DNA of 34,151 nt, taken from Candidatus Heimdallarchaeota archaeon. GTDB lineage: Archaea > Asgardarchaeota > Heimdallarchaeia > Heimdallarchaeales > Heimdallarchaeaceae. Location of the stretch: positions 1 through 34,151 of the forward strand of contig BPTO01000012.1 in assembly GCA_023705985.1 (NCBI GenBank), read 5' to 3'. Positions within the stretch are counted from its first letter, which is position 1. The number at the start of each line of letters is the position of its first letter. Below, in pieces: positions 18,490 through 26,772 of this stretch. The position numbers and the translations under genes are program-made. The notes below the pieces were generated by a model. It was not told the origin of the DNA. It saw nothing but the letters and a program-made list of their open reading frames with translations, and ran no database searches.

Positions 18490-18810
18490 TTGAGTACTAC
18501 AGGTTACTATTTTTATTATTGTGGAATCAGCGCTCAACCTAATGATGAGAATCAGTATGAAGATACAGGAGAGTTTGATGTTTATCTACATCTTTGCCAA
18601 GAAGAGTTGAATGAAAAAGAACCAAAAAGACAAACTTTTCTAGAGACCAATTATTTTACATCCGAATGGATCGAGATAAATCTTCGATTCAGGATATCCT
18701 ATAGAGATGGTCAAGAAGATATAAATAGATATTTTGATTTATTAAAGGAAATGATGGAAAATCAGCTCAATATTTCAATTGTCGATATAAAAGTAGAAAA
18801 TATTGCTTAA
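18490..18810 (+). CDS. Small hypothetical protein
   Basis: A 106-residue protein that I do not recognise. It is acidic, soluble and contains several aromatic residues near the start (GYYFYYCG) and in the middle (NYFTSEWIEINLRFRI). It uses a TTG start: GGTGAG lies five bases upstream, and no in-frame ATG precedes the body of the protein. It lies 39 nt after lonB on the same strand and may be co-transcribed. Only two bases separate its stop from the stop of the convergent radical SAM gene. Confidence 0.65.
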   Translation: MSTTGYYFYYCGISAQPNDENQYEDTGEFDVYLHLCQEELNEKEPKRQTFLETNYFTSEWIEINLRFRISYRDGQEDINRYFDLLKEMMENQLNISIVDIKVENIA

Positions 18811-18812
18811 AA

Positions 18813-19844
18813 TCATTTAAGGACAATATATATTGGGGATTGACATTTATTACATCTGCCTTGGAGAGATACGCGTCTTTTTTCTGTTGACAAGGCAGTT
18901 CTTGTGATCAGCTCATCTCCACAGTTAGGACAGAATGTGTTTGCGTGTTGATGATTGGGTACATTATCAATATAAATGAACTTCAGACCAACTTCTTTGG
19001 CCATTTCGTATGCTTTTTCTAATAATTCTGTCTTTGTTGGGGTTAAATCCATTGTTTTATATGCTGGAAGCATTCTAACCAAATGAAGAGGTATTTCTGG
19101 AGTCAACTCTGTTTTTATGAAATTAGCTAAAACTCCAACAGTAGCTTCATCATTATCCAACTTTTCATGCAAAATAATAGATATTTCAAGGTGTATTTCT
19201 TTTTCAAGTATAAGTTTCATCGTTTTTGCTACTAGATCAAAATCTCCCCCATCGCATATTCTTTTGTAACCTTCATTATCTATTGCTTTCACTTCTATCA
19301 TTACAGCATCTACATAATTTAGAATTTCCTTCATTGGTTCTTCATTAAAGAAACCATTTGTTCTTAGAAGAACTTTTAAGCCTTTTTCTTTTGAAACTTT
19401 AGCAGCATCTCTGACCCATTCAAAAGCAATTAATGGCTCAGAATCTCCGAAACAGAGTACTTTTGAACCAGAAGCAATCCCGAACATAGCAACTTGGTCT
19501 GGAGTGTATTTTTTCCCAGTTATTTGTTCAGGATCAATGCGAGCATGTTCTGAACAAGAGCAATAAATACAGTTTAGATTGCAGTTATACGTGGCAAAAG
19601 TTTGAACTCGTACATTTGGAAAGAATTGAAAAACATGTTGTTTTTCAATTAAGTCTATTTTCATTGTAGCATGACCATATGTAAGAGAGTAAAGCTTTCC
19701 AGTAATATTCATCCTTCCTAAGCATTTCCCTTTCTCATCTGGTTTTAATTTACATTCAAAAGGACATAAGTGACACTGAACTATCTGTTCTTCTTCGTCT
19801 ATAACATCGTAGTATTCAGCTTCATGCAGGAGAGACTGATTCAT
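18813..19844 (-). CDS. Radical SAM protein, AmrS/PflA-like, with C-terminal zinc ribbon
   Basis: A 343-residue iron-sulfur enzyme. The N-terminal Cys cluster CHLCPFECKLKPDEKGKC (Cys24, 27, 31, 41) and YGHATMKIDLIEK resemble the AmrS family of pyruvate-formate-lyase-activase-like proteins. The radical SAM cluster is CNLNCIYC (Cys88, 92, 95). GDSEPL occupies the GGE-like SAM-binding position. The last 40 residues contain two CxxC pairs (CPNCG, CNKC) that should bind zinc and are an addition to the standard fold. Conserved positions after the cluster differ from classic AmrS (no QNWEIS), so it is a divergent branch. The substrate is unknown. It is divergent from another radical SAM gene at 19991. 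Confidence 0.8.
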   Translation of the reverse strand: MNQSLLHEAEYYDVIDEEEQIVQCHLCPFECKLKPDEKGKCLGRMNITGKLYSLTYGHATMKIDLIEKQHVFQFFPNVRVQTFATYNCNLNCIYCSCSEHARIDPEQITGKKYTPDQVAMFGIASGSKVLCFGDSEPLIAFEWVRDAAKVSKEKGLKVLLRTNGFFNEEPMKEILNYVDAVMIEVKAIDNEGYKRICDGGDFDLVAKTMKLILEKEIHLEISIILHEKLDNDEATVGVLANFIKTELTPEIPLHLVRMLPAYKTMDLTPTKTELLEKAYEMAKEVGLKFIYIDNVPNHQHANTFCPNCGDELITRTALSTEKRRVSLQGRCNKCQSPIYIVLK

Positions 19845-19990
19845 TTAAACCTATTTAGTCCTCAATCTGTAATTATTAAAGTTTTTTAAGTAAGCAACTA
19901 TCTAAAAATCTTTGTTAGAGGATTATTTAATCTATATACTTTATCACTTGAACAAAAAGCATATCAAATAGAAAAAGAATACATATTATA

Positions 19991-21133
19991 ATGTGTGCTT
20001 TCCTTCGACGTGATGTTCAATCAGTATGGCAGCAACATGAGTTAAAAGATAGACTAAACACTTATCAAGAAATATTTAAAGAAAATAAACTCCCTAGATA
20101 TAAACTTGCTCGATTATTTTATGTTTCTTTCCAGAATGATTCAAATCTAGAAGAGCTTCTTGAAATACATGAACAAACGCATCCAAAGTTTAAGGAATGG
20201 ATTAATCAAAAGCAATCTTACACAATTCAAGATCTAGAAAAAGAAGTTTCTATCGAGCATTCGTTGGACGAAATTCAAAAACTGAACTTTCTGAGATTAA
20301 AATGGATTATTTTCGATAAAATGATTGAAAGCTGTACTTTTTGTGAAAATAAATGCGGTGTTAACCGCAAGTCAAGTCAATTGGGTAAGTGTAAAATAGA
20401 TGACAAAGCGTATGTTACAAGTTCATTTATTCATATGGGAGAAGAAGCTCCTGTAAGCCCGAGTGGGACGATTTTCTTTTATGGCTGCACAATGCGGTGT
20501 TCCTTCTGTCAAAACTGGGATATTAGCCAAGAATATGATTTTAATATTATTAAAGGAAAAAGAGTCAGATCTACAGAATTAGCATCGTTGTATTATACGC
20601 TCTTAAAGCAAGGAGCAAGAAATATTAACTTTGTAGGTGGGGATCCCACTCCAAATATGCACGTCATTATCGAATCTCTTCTTCATGCCCAAGTCAATCT
20701 TCCTATGCTATGGAATAGCAATATGTTCTTGTCTGAAAATAGTATGAAACTCATTTCAGATATTTTTGATATATGGCTACCAGATATAAAATACAGCAAT
20801 AATGAATGTGCAAAAAAATATTCAAAGGTGTCTAACTATTGGGATGCTATTTCACGCAATATGTCATTTATTGAACAAAGAGGTAGCGGTGAATATATTA
20901 TCAGACATTTAGTTATGCCTGAGCACACCAAATGCTGTTCAATACCTATTTTAGATTGGATTAATGAAAATCTTAAAACACCTTTAACTAATATCATGGG
21001 TCAATATCACCCCGATTATCGGATTTTACGAGGAGAAAATCCTGAAATAAATAGGAGACCTTCAACATTAGAAATGTTTGATGTAAGAAAACATGCCGAT
21101 GATCTTGGACTTTACTGGAAAAGTGTTTCTTGA
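19991..21133 (+). CDS. Radical SAM protein, PflX-like (COG1313 type)
   Basis: A 380-residue iron-sulfur enzyme. About 110 N-terminal residues form a predicted helical extension with no recognisable motif. Then follow an accessory Cys set (CTFCENKC near 115-122 and Cys134), GCTMRCSFCQNWDIS with the radical SAM cluster (Cys166, 170, 173), the SAM-binding GGDPTPN, and LPDIKYS and RHLVMPEH segments typical of the PflX group. The target is not known for this group. It is divergently arranged with the AmrS-like gene, a pairing that may reflect a shared process. Its stop lies six bases from the convergent gene that follows. Confidence 0.82.
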   Translation: MCAFLRRDVQSVWQQHELKDRLNTYQEIFKENKLPRYKLARLFYVSFQNDSNLEELLEIHEQTHPKFKEWINQKQSYTIQDLEKEVSIEHSLDEIQKLNFLRLKWIIFDKMIESCTFCENKCGVNRKSSQLGKCKIDDKAYVTSSFIHMGEEAPVSPSGTIFFYGCTMRCSFCQNWDISQEYDFNIIKGKRVRSTELASLYYTLLKQGARNINFVGGDPTPNMHVIIESLLHAQVNLPMLWNSNMFLSENSMKLISDIFDIWLPDIKYSNNECAKKYSKVSNYWDAISRNMSFIEQRGSGEYIIRHLVMPEHTKCCSIPILDWINENLKTPLTNIMGQYHPDYRILRGENPEINRRPSTLEMFDVRKHADDLGLYWKSVS

Positions 21134-21138
21134 TATGG

Positions 21139-21627
21139 TTAGCGTATGCCCATATCCCAAACTAAACGTTTTACTGTTGACCTTTCCCATTTATTCATTG
21201 CACTTTTCGCAGCTATAGTTTCTGTAAGAAAAGTATGCTTGAAATTTGCAATGAAATTGACTAAATCTTGCTTATTCTCCACTCTTTCTAACAAAGCATC
21301 AGAGATAAAAAAGGTTATTGTAAAACCTGGTTCTGGTACTTTCTGAACTATTTTAGCCACCTCAGCTAAAGAATTAGAAAGTCTTTTCAATAGCATATCA
21401 TCAAAAGGGTCTTTAAGTTCAAAAACCATTGAGATAAGGCTTGAATTTTTCGTTTTTTCAATTAGACCATTTTCAAGAAAATATTGCTTCAAATCCATTT
21501 CTCTACATTCTTTACAGACAACACATGGATAATTGAAATTTCTTGTTGGACATATGAAATTCTCTAACTTGAGAGCTTCCTTAATTTTTTCTTTGTCAGA
21601 TTTAAACTCTTTGTTAGTAGAAATCAT
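21139..21627 (-). CDS. Hypothetical Cys-containing protein
   Basis: A 162-residue soluble protein that I do not recognise. Its notable feature is a Cys cluster near residues 26-41 (CPTRNFNYPCVVCKEC), which could bind a metal or an iron-sulfur cluster. The rest is helical and mixed, with the C-terminus KWERSTVKRLVWDMGIR. It starts at an ATG; an AT-rich TATA-like ACTATACATAAT lies about 25 nt upstream in minus orientation. It converges with the PflX-like gene, whose cluster chemistry may be related. Confidence 0.65.
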   Translation of the reverse strand: MISTNKEFKSDKEKIKEALKLENFICPTRNFNYPCVVCKECREMDLKQYFLENGLIEKTKNSSLISMVFELKDPFDDMLLKRLSNSLAEVAKIVQKVPEPGFTITFFISDALLERVENKQDLVNFIANFKHTFLTETIAAKSAMNKWERSTVKRLVWDMGIR

Positions 21628-21681
21628 TTTTCACAACCTAATTATGTATAGTAAAAATGCTTTAAAAAAACATTGTTTTGT

Positions 21682-22122
21682 CTAAATATCGAATATATCT
21701 TCTCTTTTTTGCGTTACTTTTCCATCTCTAAAACTGTAACTAGCTGCAGGGAAAGCCGCTAAAATAGAAGAAATTATTTCTTTTAACTCCCAAAGCTCTC
21801 TATAACATTTTTCTTTATTTGAAGATATTAATTTTGAGAAATAAGTACTATTTGAGTTTAATGAATTGAGTATAATTATAGCTTTTTTCCTTGAGCTTGT
21901 CCCTTTTAACTCTTCTAGGAAATCTGTTTGCCATTTTTCGATTGACATCTCTTTACTCAACGAGAATTTTAGCTCAACATATATTAGTTCTAAATTAGCT
22001 CGAATTTGCCAGATAAGTTTGTTGATTTCACTATCTTTTAGCAGAGAAAGTTCTTTTTTAAGAGTATCAAGAGTATTAATAGTAGTCACAATTTCTTTTT
22101 TTATTACACCTGGAATAACCAT
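21682..22122 (-). CDS. Hypothetical helical protein
   Basis: A 146-residue predicted all-helical, soluble protein with no recognisable family. Leu, Lys and Glu are spaced as in helical bundles (NTLDTLKKELSLLKDSEINK and following). There are no metal motifs, signal peptide or membrane segment. It lies 54 nt upstream of the Cys-containing gene on the same strand and may share its transcript. An ORF on the opposite strand in the same region looks like a shadow. Confidence 0.55.
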   Translation of the reverse strand: MVIPGVIKKEIVTTINTLDTLKKELSLLKDSEINKLIWQIRANLELIYVELKFSLSKEMSIEKWQTDFLEELKGTSSRKKAIIILNSLNSNSTYFSKLISSNKEKCYRELWELKEIISSILAAFPAASYSFRDGKVTQKREDIFDI

Positions 22123-22169
22123 TCTTATTTAACGATGTTATCATCTTTAAAAAAATGATGATTGGAAAG

Positions 22170-22179
22170 TTTTTAAAGT
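22170..22179 (+). promoter_or_regulatory. TATA-like box of the desulfurase-like gene
   Basis: TTTTTAAAGT is centred about 22-25 nt before the ATG at 22197, consistent with a leaderless start. Confidence 0.4.
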
Positions 22180-22196
22180 AAATCTATTCACCAGAA

Positions 22197-23393
22197 ATGA
22201 GAATGAAAGTTTCAAACAGATTTGGAATCGATTTCTATTTCCCTCATGATGAAATATTTTTCGATTCAGCTTCGATCGGTAGAATACCTGTAGCTACACT
22301 CGAAAAATTGATTGATTTTTACAAACATTGTGGAGGTTCTATAGGTAAAGGAATTAATCAACCTACATTGTGCTCTGCTAAACACATCGAAGAATCAAGG
22401 AATTCAATAGCTAACTTCTTCAAAATCGGAAAAAAACAAATTTCATTCATGCCTTCGAGAGAAACCATACTTATCAATTCACTCCTAGGCCTTAATCTTC
22501 CCAAGAATGGTAGAATAATCACTAGTACTATTGAAGAGCATGCAATTCTTGCACCTATTATGCGAAGTCGAGAGTTTAATGGCACAGAAATAGACTATCT
22601 CTATCTAAAGGATGAACAGGATTTTGAAACAAATTTCCAAGAAAAGATATGCAATGAGACCAAAATAGCAGTTTTTTCAGCTTTAACGATAGGAAATGGA
22701 ATAAAGAGAGATTGGCAAAAAATAGCTAAGATATGTCAAGATTCAAGTGTTGTTTTCATGTTAGATATTAGTAACACTGTAGGACATGAACCTTTAGATT
22801 TTTCTACCATTTCCCCTGATATAGTTTTATCAAGTGGTGCAATAGGAGCTTTAGGTCCCCAAGGAACATCTTTTCAAATTCTCATGAATGGAATTGAGGA
22901 GAATTACAACCCAGTAATTGTAGGAGGAGGACCGATTAATTCGATAGATGAAAAAGGCTATAATCTTACTTCAAAAAATAGATATGAATCAGGTATTTTA
23001 AATCAAGCAGGAATAGTTGGTTTGGCTAAAAGTTTAGAATTACTGTCAGAAGTTGGGTTAGAGAAAATCAAAAAACATGAACAATCTCTTAGAAAACTTT
23101 TAACAAAAAATCTCAAGGATGTTCCACATATAAAATTATTAGACACAGATGGAGTGGAAAAAGGACCAATAGTATCATTTAGTAGCGAAATTTTAGAACC
23201 CCACGACATAGCAATAATTCTAGAAGATTTGAAAAATGTTGTAGTCAGAAGTGGAGCTTTATGTTCTCATTTGTTTATGAAAGATATTGATCAGAACACA
23301 ATTGTAAGAGTATCAACTCACCTTTACAATACAGAAGAAGAAGTTAAAACACTTACAGAAACTCTAAACTCTATAATGGAAGAAATTAAATGA
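22197..23393 (+). CDS. Class V aminotransferase / cysteine-desulfurase-like protein lacking the PLP lysine
   Basis: A 398-residue protein with the fold of NifS/SufS cysteine desulfurases. Family landmarks are FFDSASIGRIP near the start, TIEEHAILAP with the His stacking on the cofactor (His115), the cofactor Asp in MLDISNTVGHEPLDF (Asp190), and the C-terminal VVRSGALCSH with a Cys (Cys356) at the catalytic position and RVSTHLYNTEEEV. The segment that should read SGHKxxGPxG is SSGAIGALGPQG (212-223), so both His and the Schiff-base Lys are missing (Gly217 at the Lys position). The usual aminotransferase or desulfurase chemistry is therefore unlikely. No SufBC or IscU genes are adjacent. It is the last gene of the dense region. 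Confidence 0.82.
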   Translation: MRMKVSNRFGIDFYFPHDEIFFDSASIGRIPVATLEKLIDFYKHCGGSIGKGINQPTLCSAKHIEESRNSIANFFKIGKKQISFMPSRETILINSLLGLNLPKNGRIITSTIEEHAILAPIMRSREFNGTEIDYLYLKDEQDFETNFQEKICNETKIAVFSALTIGNGIKRDWQKIAKICQDSSVVFMLDISNTVGHEPLDFSTISPDIVLSSGAIGALGPQGTSFQILMNGIEENYNPVIVGGGPINSIDEKGYNLTSKNRYESGILNQAGIVGLAKSLELLSEVGLEKIKKHEQSLRKLLTKNLKDVPHIKLLDTDGVEKGPIVSFSSEILEPHDIAIILEDLKNVVVRSGALCSHLFMKDIDQNTIVRVSTHLYNTEEEVKTLTETLNSIMEEIK

Positions 23394-23554
23394 ATATAAT
23401 GGGTCAACTAAGCTTCTTGATCTCATTGCAAAAGCTAGATCAAATGCCTTCCTATCATTCCCACATCATGTGTACGTACAAATGTACATACAAAGCTTTC
23501 GGTTTTAGTTAAATTTTTATTACGCTGCGTTTTATTCATTATTTCACCTGTTGA

Positions 23555-23797
23555 TCTCCCCACAGGCGAACCCCATTCTCTTTTTTTAAACAGGTTAATG
23601 ATAAATGGTTCCTCCAAGAGGGAAAGACCAACAACAAGGCTTTCGACCTTGCTCTCTTTGTTGGTCCCATTACTTATACTTCTAATGCAACAGCTGCACT
23701 TATCTTCAATGTCAAGCTCCTCACAACTAAAAGAGCAGCAGTGAAACAAGATTTTGTTTTGGATCAGATCACCCTGGTCTCAAAGTTTTTTGGATGA
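23555..23797 (+). pseudogene. Possible gene remnant of unknown origin
   Basis: A stop-bounded frame of 80 codons with no ATG reads like real protein (for example KAFDLALFVGPITYTSN, then VLDQITLVSKFFG) and has a base composition unlike its surroundings. Upstream and downstream the frame is broken. A short downstream frame at 23904-24095 (63 codons, from an ATG) may belong to the same decayed gene or to another. A transposase remnant is possible, but I see no catalytic motif or terminal inverted repeats that would show it. Confidence 0.3.
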
Positions 23798-24080
23798 TCA
23801 ACACTCGACCTTATCAAAAAAAAATAAGTCTACTTGATTCTCCAAGAGAGAAATGTCGGGGGGATTTAGGTTTTCAAGAGTTGTTAGGAATGGTTAAGAA
23901 GAAATGAAAGATGATCAAGATACCTGGAGAATTTTAAGAGCTGCTAATTTATGTCAGTTGTATAAAGATTATAATCGTCTTGAAAAGGTAGCACAAAAGA
24001 ACGAATCTATCAAGCTCAAAATACCTGCATGTATAAATTACCCAGTGTCAAAAAAACATCTTAGAATAGAAGTATGGGGT

Positions 24081-24149
24081 TCTTTTTTTCTCTAAACTTG
24101 CTGTTTTCAGTATTCTTAAGAGTTTGAGGTAAAATAAGCACTTTTCTAA
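24081..24149 (+). repeat. Degenerate copy of the 3' end of the tail-anchored gene
   Basis: About 65 nt here resemble 26607-26674, the last codons and downstream flank of the 148-residue gene. TCTCTAAA with the stop codon and TTAAGAGTTTGAGG followed by an A-rich run are shared at nearly the same spacing. This suggests that the end of a related gene was once duplicated here and then lost its body. Confidence 0.45.
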
Positions 24150-24309
24150 AGCTGTATTCTCCGATATCCACAAAAATCTCGTGAAGGACCATTGCAGCAA
24201 GTACTTATTTTCTTATTAAAAATGTTAAAAGTAACTTTTAGAAACCAGTACCCAGTACAATAAAGTAAAATGTTTTTGGTTTGGCTCCAATTTGGTTCCA
24301 AATTTGGAA

Positions 24310-24334
24310 AACAGTACTCACTTTGAGTACTGTT
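24310..24334. repeat. Perfect 11-bp hairpin with a three-base loop
   Basis: AACAGTACTCA and TGAGTACTGTT are exact reverse complements separated by CTT. The structure lies downstream of the minus-strand coiled-coil gene. No long U-run follows directly, so it is not a typical terminator; it could be a structured RNA end or a protein-binding site. Confidence 0.6.
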
Positions 24335-24509
24335 ATTTCCTTTAGTTCTAGCCACTCTAATAACCAACCACAATGGACAGTCTCTAACTGCTTTCTTTAA
24401 ACGTTTCAGACGTTGCCAATTTGGCACTCACATTTTTCAAAGGGAGTAAAGATTATTTACCCCCTTCTCTAACTGTTTTTCCCGCCGCTGTGGCTGGCAC
24501 CAGCAGTTT

Positions 24510-24541
24510 CTTACCACACAGAAAATAATTTACGTGGTAAG
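24510..24541. repeat. Inverted repeat CTTACCAC/GTGGTAAG, copy 1
   Basis: The arms CTTACCAC and GTGGTAAG are perfect complements with a 16-base AT-rich loop. The outermost pairs of the better copies are lost here, leaving an 8-bp stem. It lies in the 3' flank of the first coiled-coil/transglutaminase-like gene, next to a GCTGGCACCAGC element that also accompanies copy 5. Confidence 0.75.
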
Positions 24542-24574
24542 TTTTCTATTGAACCTGGTTCAGCTCACATAACT

Positions 24575-24607
24575 TTTTTCTAGTGACATACATACATCCT
24601 TTTTTTG
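24575..24607. repeat. Flank repeat shared with 31737-31769
   Basis: TTTTTTCTAGTGACATA followed by a variable triplet and ACATCCTTTTTTG occurs here and at 31737-31769 with few differences. Both copies lie downstream of a heptad-repeat surface protein gene, supporting duplication of a segment larger than the gene. Confidence 0.65.
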
Positions 24608-24631
24608 AGTGTTTTATGTAATATAAAACAG

Positions 24632-24676
24632 CCTTTTTATGTGACATACAACTTTGAGACTAAATAAAGAAAAAGA
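24632..24676. repeat. 3' flank repeat shared with 32021-32065
   Basis: The 45 nt directly after the stop codon of each heptad-repeat gene are similar: ATGTGACATACAA, then GAGACTAAA and an A-rich run ending near AAAAGATTA. Conservation of the transcript end suggests a shared 3' processing or termination signal, or recent duplication. Confidence 0.65.
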
Positions 24677-26002
24677 TTAAAGCGTAATTACTCCATCTAT
24701 ATCACACACAGCAAATGTTACATCTTCAGTATAAAAACCGTAGTTCACATAGTGTTGCATCCATCCAGGCCTTGAACCAAAAGGAACATCCCAAGTAGTA
24801 TCAATAAAACACCACCAATTCTCACTTGCAAAAGAAAATCCCCATAAGATACCAAAAGGGTGTTTCCAAAAGAAAGCGTCTTTATCAGTAATTTCTACTA
24901 ACAATACTCTGTGATAAAGACCTCCAGGATACTCGGCATCGTGAAATCCAGCCAACATAGTTTCAAATCCACAAGATTCTAAATAAGCTGCACAAAGTAA
25001 CGCTTGATCTTCACAATCGCCCATTGTTCTGAAAGCTGTTTCAACTGGAAATTTAATATAGTCCCAATAATAAGATTCTTGTCCCCATGTTATATCTGTA
25101 TCGTATTCGTAGTCAATTTCGTTAATACACCAATCAACTATTGTATCAATATCATTTAATTCGTTTCCAGATAATCCATATCCATTCCAATTTGGAAGCC
25201 ATGGCCAAAAAGCCCAATAAAAACAATTGAAAGCTAATTGTTCCGTACTGTTACCATATATTAAACAATCAGTAAGAGCATTAGAAACTTCTGGAAACCA
25301 AGAGCCTTCCAACATACCAGCTATTTGAGAATCATGTAAAACAACATCTCGCATAAATCTTGAAACTTCATAATAATAACCTGAAACATTTCCTGTACTC
25401 CATCTATCTTGAACATAGTGGTCCTCAAAGTAATATCTTCTAACAGCTTCAGCAAAAACCATGTATTGAGCAGGTAAAGTCATTCCTCTAATCCAGGTTG
25501 CTAGTGTATCCCATTGTTGAGATAAAATATTATATTTCGTTTCTAATAACGAATAATTTAATTCAAGTAGAGAATATAAAGTATCTAATTGATTATAGAC
25601 TTCTAATAAGTCATCATAATCTACTTGTAGAGTACTAAGTTCATCTGTCAAAATATCAAATTCTTCTAGTAATAAAAAGTAGGTTTCATTCAATAAAGTA
25701 TAAGCACTTAATAGTTCATTATATTCTTCAGTTAAAGTGGCATTATCCTCAATTAGTATATTATACTTTTTTTGTAATTCAGTAAAATTCGCTTCTAAGT
25801 TATTGTAATCTCCTAAAAGATTACTATATTCGTCATTCAATTCTTGGAAGTCTGACAGAAGTGTGTCATATTCTTCTTGCTGTTCTTGATTATTTTTTGG
25901 AATAAAATAACCAGTAAGCATTCCCGCACCTAAAAAGACAACCATCATTGTACTTCCAATCACCAAGTTTTTGTTCATTCGTTTTCCATCTCCTATACCC
26001 AT
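24677..26002 (-). CDS. Membrane-anchored aromatic-heptad coiled coil with transglutaminase-like domain, short paralogue
   Basis: A 441-residue protein. Residues about 13-34 form one membrane helix (signal anchor), which should put the rest outside the cell. Residues 45-170 are 18 unbroken heptads, nearly all of the form aromatic-x-x-Leu-x-x-x (YNNLEAN, FTELQKK, YDDLLEV, ending WDTLATW), so a rod-like coiled coil is expected. The C-terminal domain resembles the transglutaminase-like/papain-like superfamily: GDCEDQALLCAAYL with Cys330, GGLYHRVLLVE with His364 and CFIDTTWDVPFG with Asp401 form a Cys-His-Asp triad. It may cleave or cross-link peptides at the cell surface; the substrate is unknown. 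ATG codons at 26002 and 25978 are both possible starts, and GGAG lies before the second. A close paralogue is at 32066. Confidence 0.85.
   Translation of the reverse strand: MGIGDGKRMNKNLVIGSTMMVVFLGAGMLTGYFIPKNNQEQQEEYDTLLSDFQELNDEYSNLLGDYNNLEANFTELQKKYNILIEDNATLTEEYNELLSAYTLLNETYFLLLEEFDILTDELSTLQVDYDDLLEVYNQLDTLYSLLELNYSLLETKYNILSQQWDTLATWIRGMTLPAQYMVFAEAVRRYYFEDHYVQDRWSTGNVSGYYYEVSRFMRDVVLHDSQIAGMLEGSWFPEVSNALTDCLIYGNSTEQLAFNCFYWAFWPWLPNWNGYGLSGNELNDIDTIVDWCINEIDYEYDTDITWGQESYYWDYIKFPVETAFRTMGDCEDQALLCAAYLESCGFETMLAGFHDAEYPGGLYHRVLLVEITDKDAFFWKHPFGILWGFSFASENWWCFIDTTWDVPFGSRPGWMQHYVNYGFYTEDVTFAVCDIDGVITL
25493..25870 (-). repeat. Coding heptad repeats, 18 units
   Basis: Eighteen consecutive 21-nt units encode seven-residue repeats with an aromatic residue at position 1 and Leu at position 4. 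A few units carry Asn or Leu at position 1. The register is never broken, unlike most natural coiled coils. Confidence 0.85.
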
Positions 26003-26085
26003 TCCATTTCTTCGATTATCATTTAATAACCTCTAAACTTCTTCTTATTCTCATTCCCAATAATTGTTAGACGCAATAATAGTTG

Positions 26086-26145
26086 ATATAAAACACTTTC
26101 TGAGATGTATTGTTTTGGTATTTTCTTTATCTTTTTTTACCATTT
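26086..26145 (-). promoter_or_regulatory. 60-nt upstream element, copy 1
   Basis: This stretch matches 27929-27988 at nearly every position. In minus orientation it starts AAATGGTAAAAAAA and ends CAGAAAGTGTTTTATAT, which includes a TATA-like TTTATAT. It lies 84 nt before the start of the short heptad-repeat gene; the other copy lies 80 nt before the beta-helix gene. A shared promoter with a leader of about 55-60 nt, implying co-regulation of surface proteins, is the simplest reading. Confidence 0.7.
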
Positions 26146-26175
26146 CTAAGCAAAATGAGCTTTTTTAAGTAAAGA

Positions 26176-26622
26176 ATGTTTTCTTCTATTTCTCATATGT
26201 TCACTGATATTTTAACAAAAAAAGAATTAGACAATATTCTCCAGATACATTCCACAGAAGGAGAAAATCCCTTTTTTAAGAGACTTGCATTAGTTTATGA
26301 AAAATTAATCTTAAGAAATGACGAAACTACTCTAGATTTAGCCATAGAAACAACAGTAATGAATATTTTCAAGCTAAATAAACAAAAAAAGAAACTAAAA
26401 AAAGGTTTTACTAAAATTACAGAATTTTACAACTGGCTTAATGATAAATATGGAATTGAAAAATATGATCATTATAGAAACACAAATTCGAAACTTATTA
26501 ATTCTTTAGCAGAAGAAATAAGGAAAGTAAAAGAACGCATAACAGCTATTCTGGAGCTATATGCATCTTGGGGGGCAATAATAATCGCAATAATAGCAAT
26601 TATAGTCTCTCTTACTCTCTAA
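26176..26622 (+). CDS. Small tail-anchored hypothetical protein
   Basis: A 148-residue protein with a soluble, Lys-rich helical body and a single C-terminal hydrophobic segment of about 18 residues (SWGAIIIAIIAIIVSLTL), so it is probably tail-anchored with the body in the cytoplasm. I do not recognise the family. It starts at an ATG, with another in-frame ATG seven codons later. It is divergent from the heptad-repeat gene, and the intergenic region holds the 60-nt element. A degenerate copy of its 3' end lies at 24081-24149. Confidence 0.65.
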   Translation: MFSSISHMFTDILTKKELDNILQIHSTEGENPFFKRLALVYEKLILRNDETTLDLAIETTVMNIFKLNKQKKKLKKGFTKITEFYNWLNDKYGIEKYDHYRNTNSKLINSLAEEIRKVKERITAILELYASWGAIIIAIIAIIVSLTL

Positions 26623-26772
26623 AACGGCTATTTTTCTGTTTTTAAGAGTTTGAGGGAAAAGAACGATTTTAACCTTAGTTTATTTTCGCTTCTAAATTAA
26701 GAATACTAGCTAAAAATGCTAGAACTCAATCCTAGAAAAAAAAAAGAAAAAAAGTAATTTTAGTATAGAAAA

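Larger units (their letters stand above)
23394..24676. other. Gene-poor stretch with gene remnants, hairpins and repeats
   Basis: No convincing intact gene lies in these 1.28 kb. The left half looks richer in G+C than the neighbourhood and has protein-like open stretches interrupted by stops, best read as a decayed gene. The right half holds an 11-bp hairpin, a GCTGGCACCAGC element also found near 31930, one copy of the CTTACCAC/GTGGTAAG inverted repeat, and two short repeats shared with the 3' flank of the second coiled-coil gene. It marks the border between the compact housekeeping region and the sparse accessory region. Confidence 0.6.

Noticed and set aside
22153-22160. An ATGATGA-like C box suggesting a C/D guide RNA
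   Set aside because: No D box or second motif pair at suitable spacing was seen.
23435-23749. A 104-codon Cys-rich minus-strand frame
   Set aside because: It lies opposite a more protein-like plus-strand remnant, and its Cys residues come from repetitive sequence; it is probably a shadow.
24146-24427. A 93-codon minus-strand frame faintly like ribosomal protein L39e (RLKKAV, then PLWLVIRVART)
   Set aside because: The match is short, needs a large insertion, and the frame contains the 11-bp hairpin. It is not in the usual L39e-L31e context, so chance is more likely.
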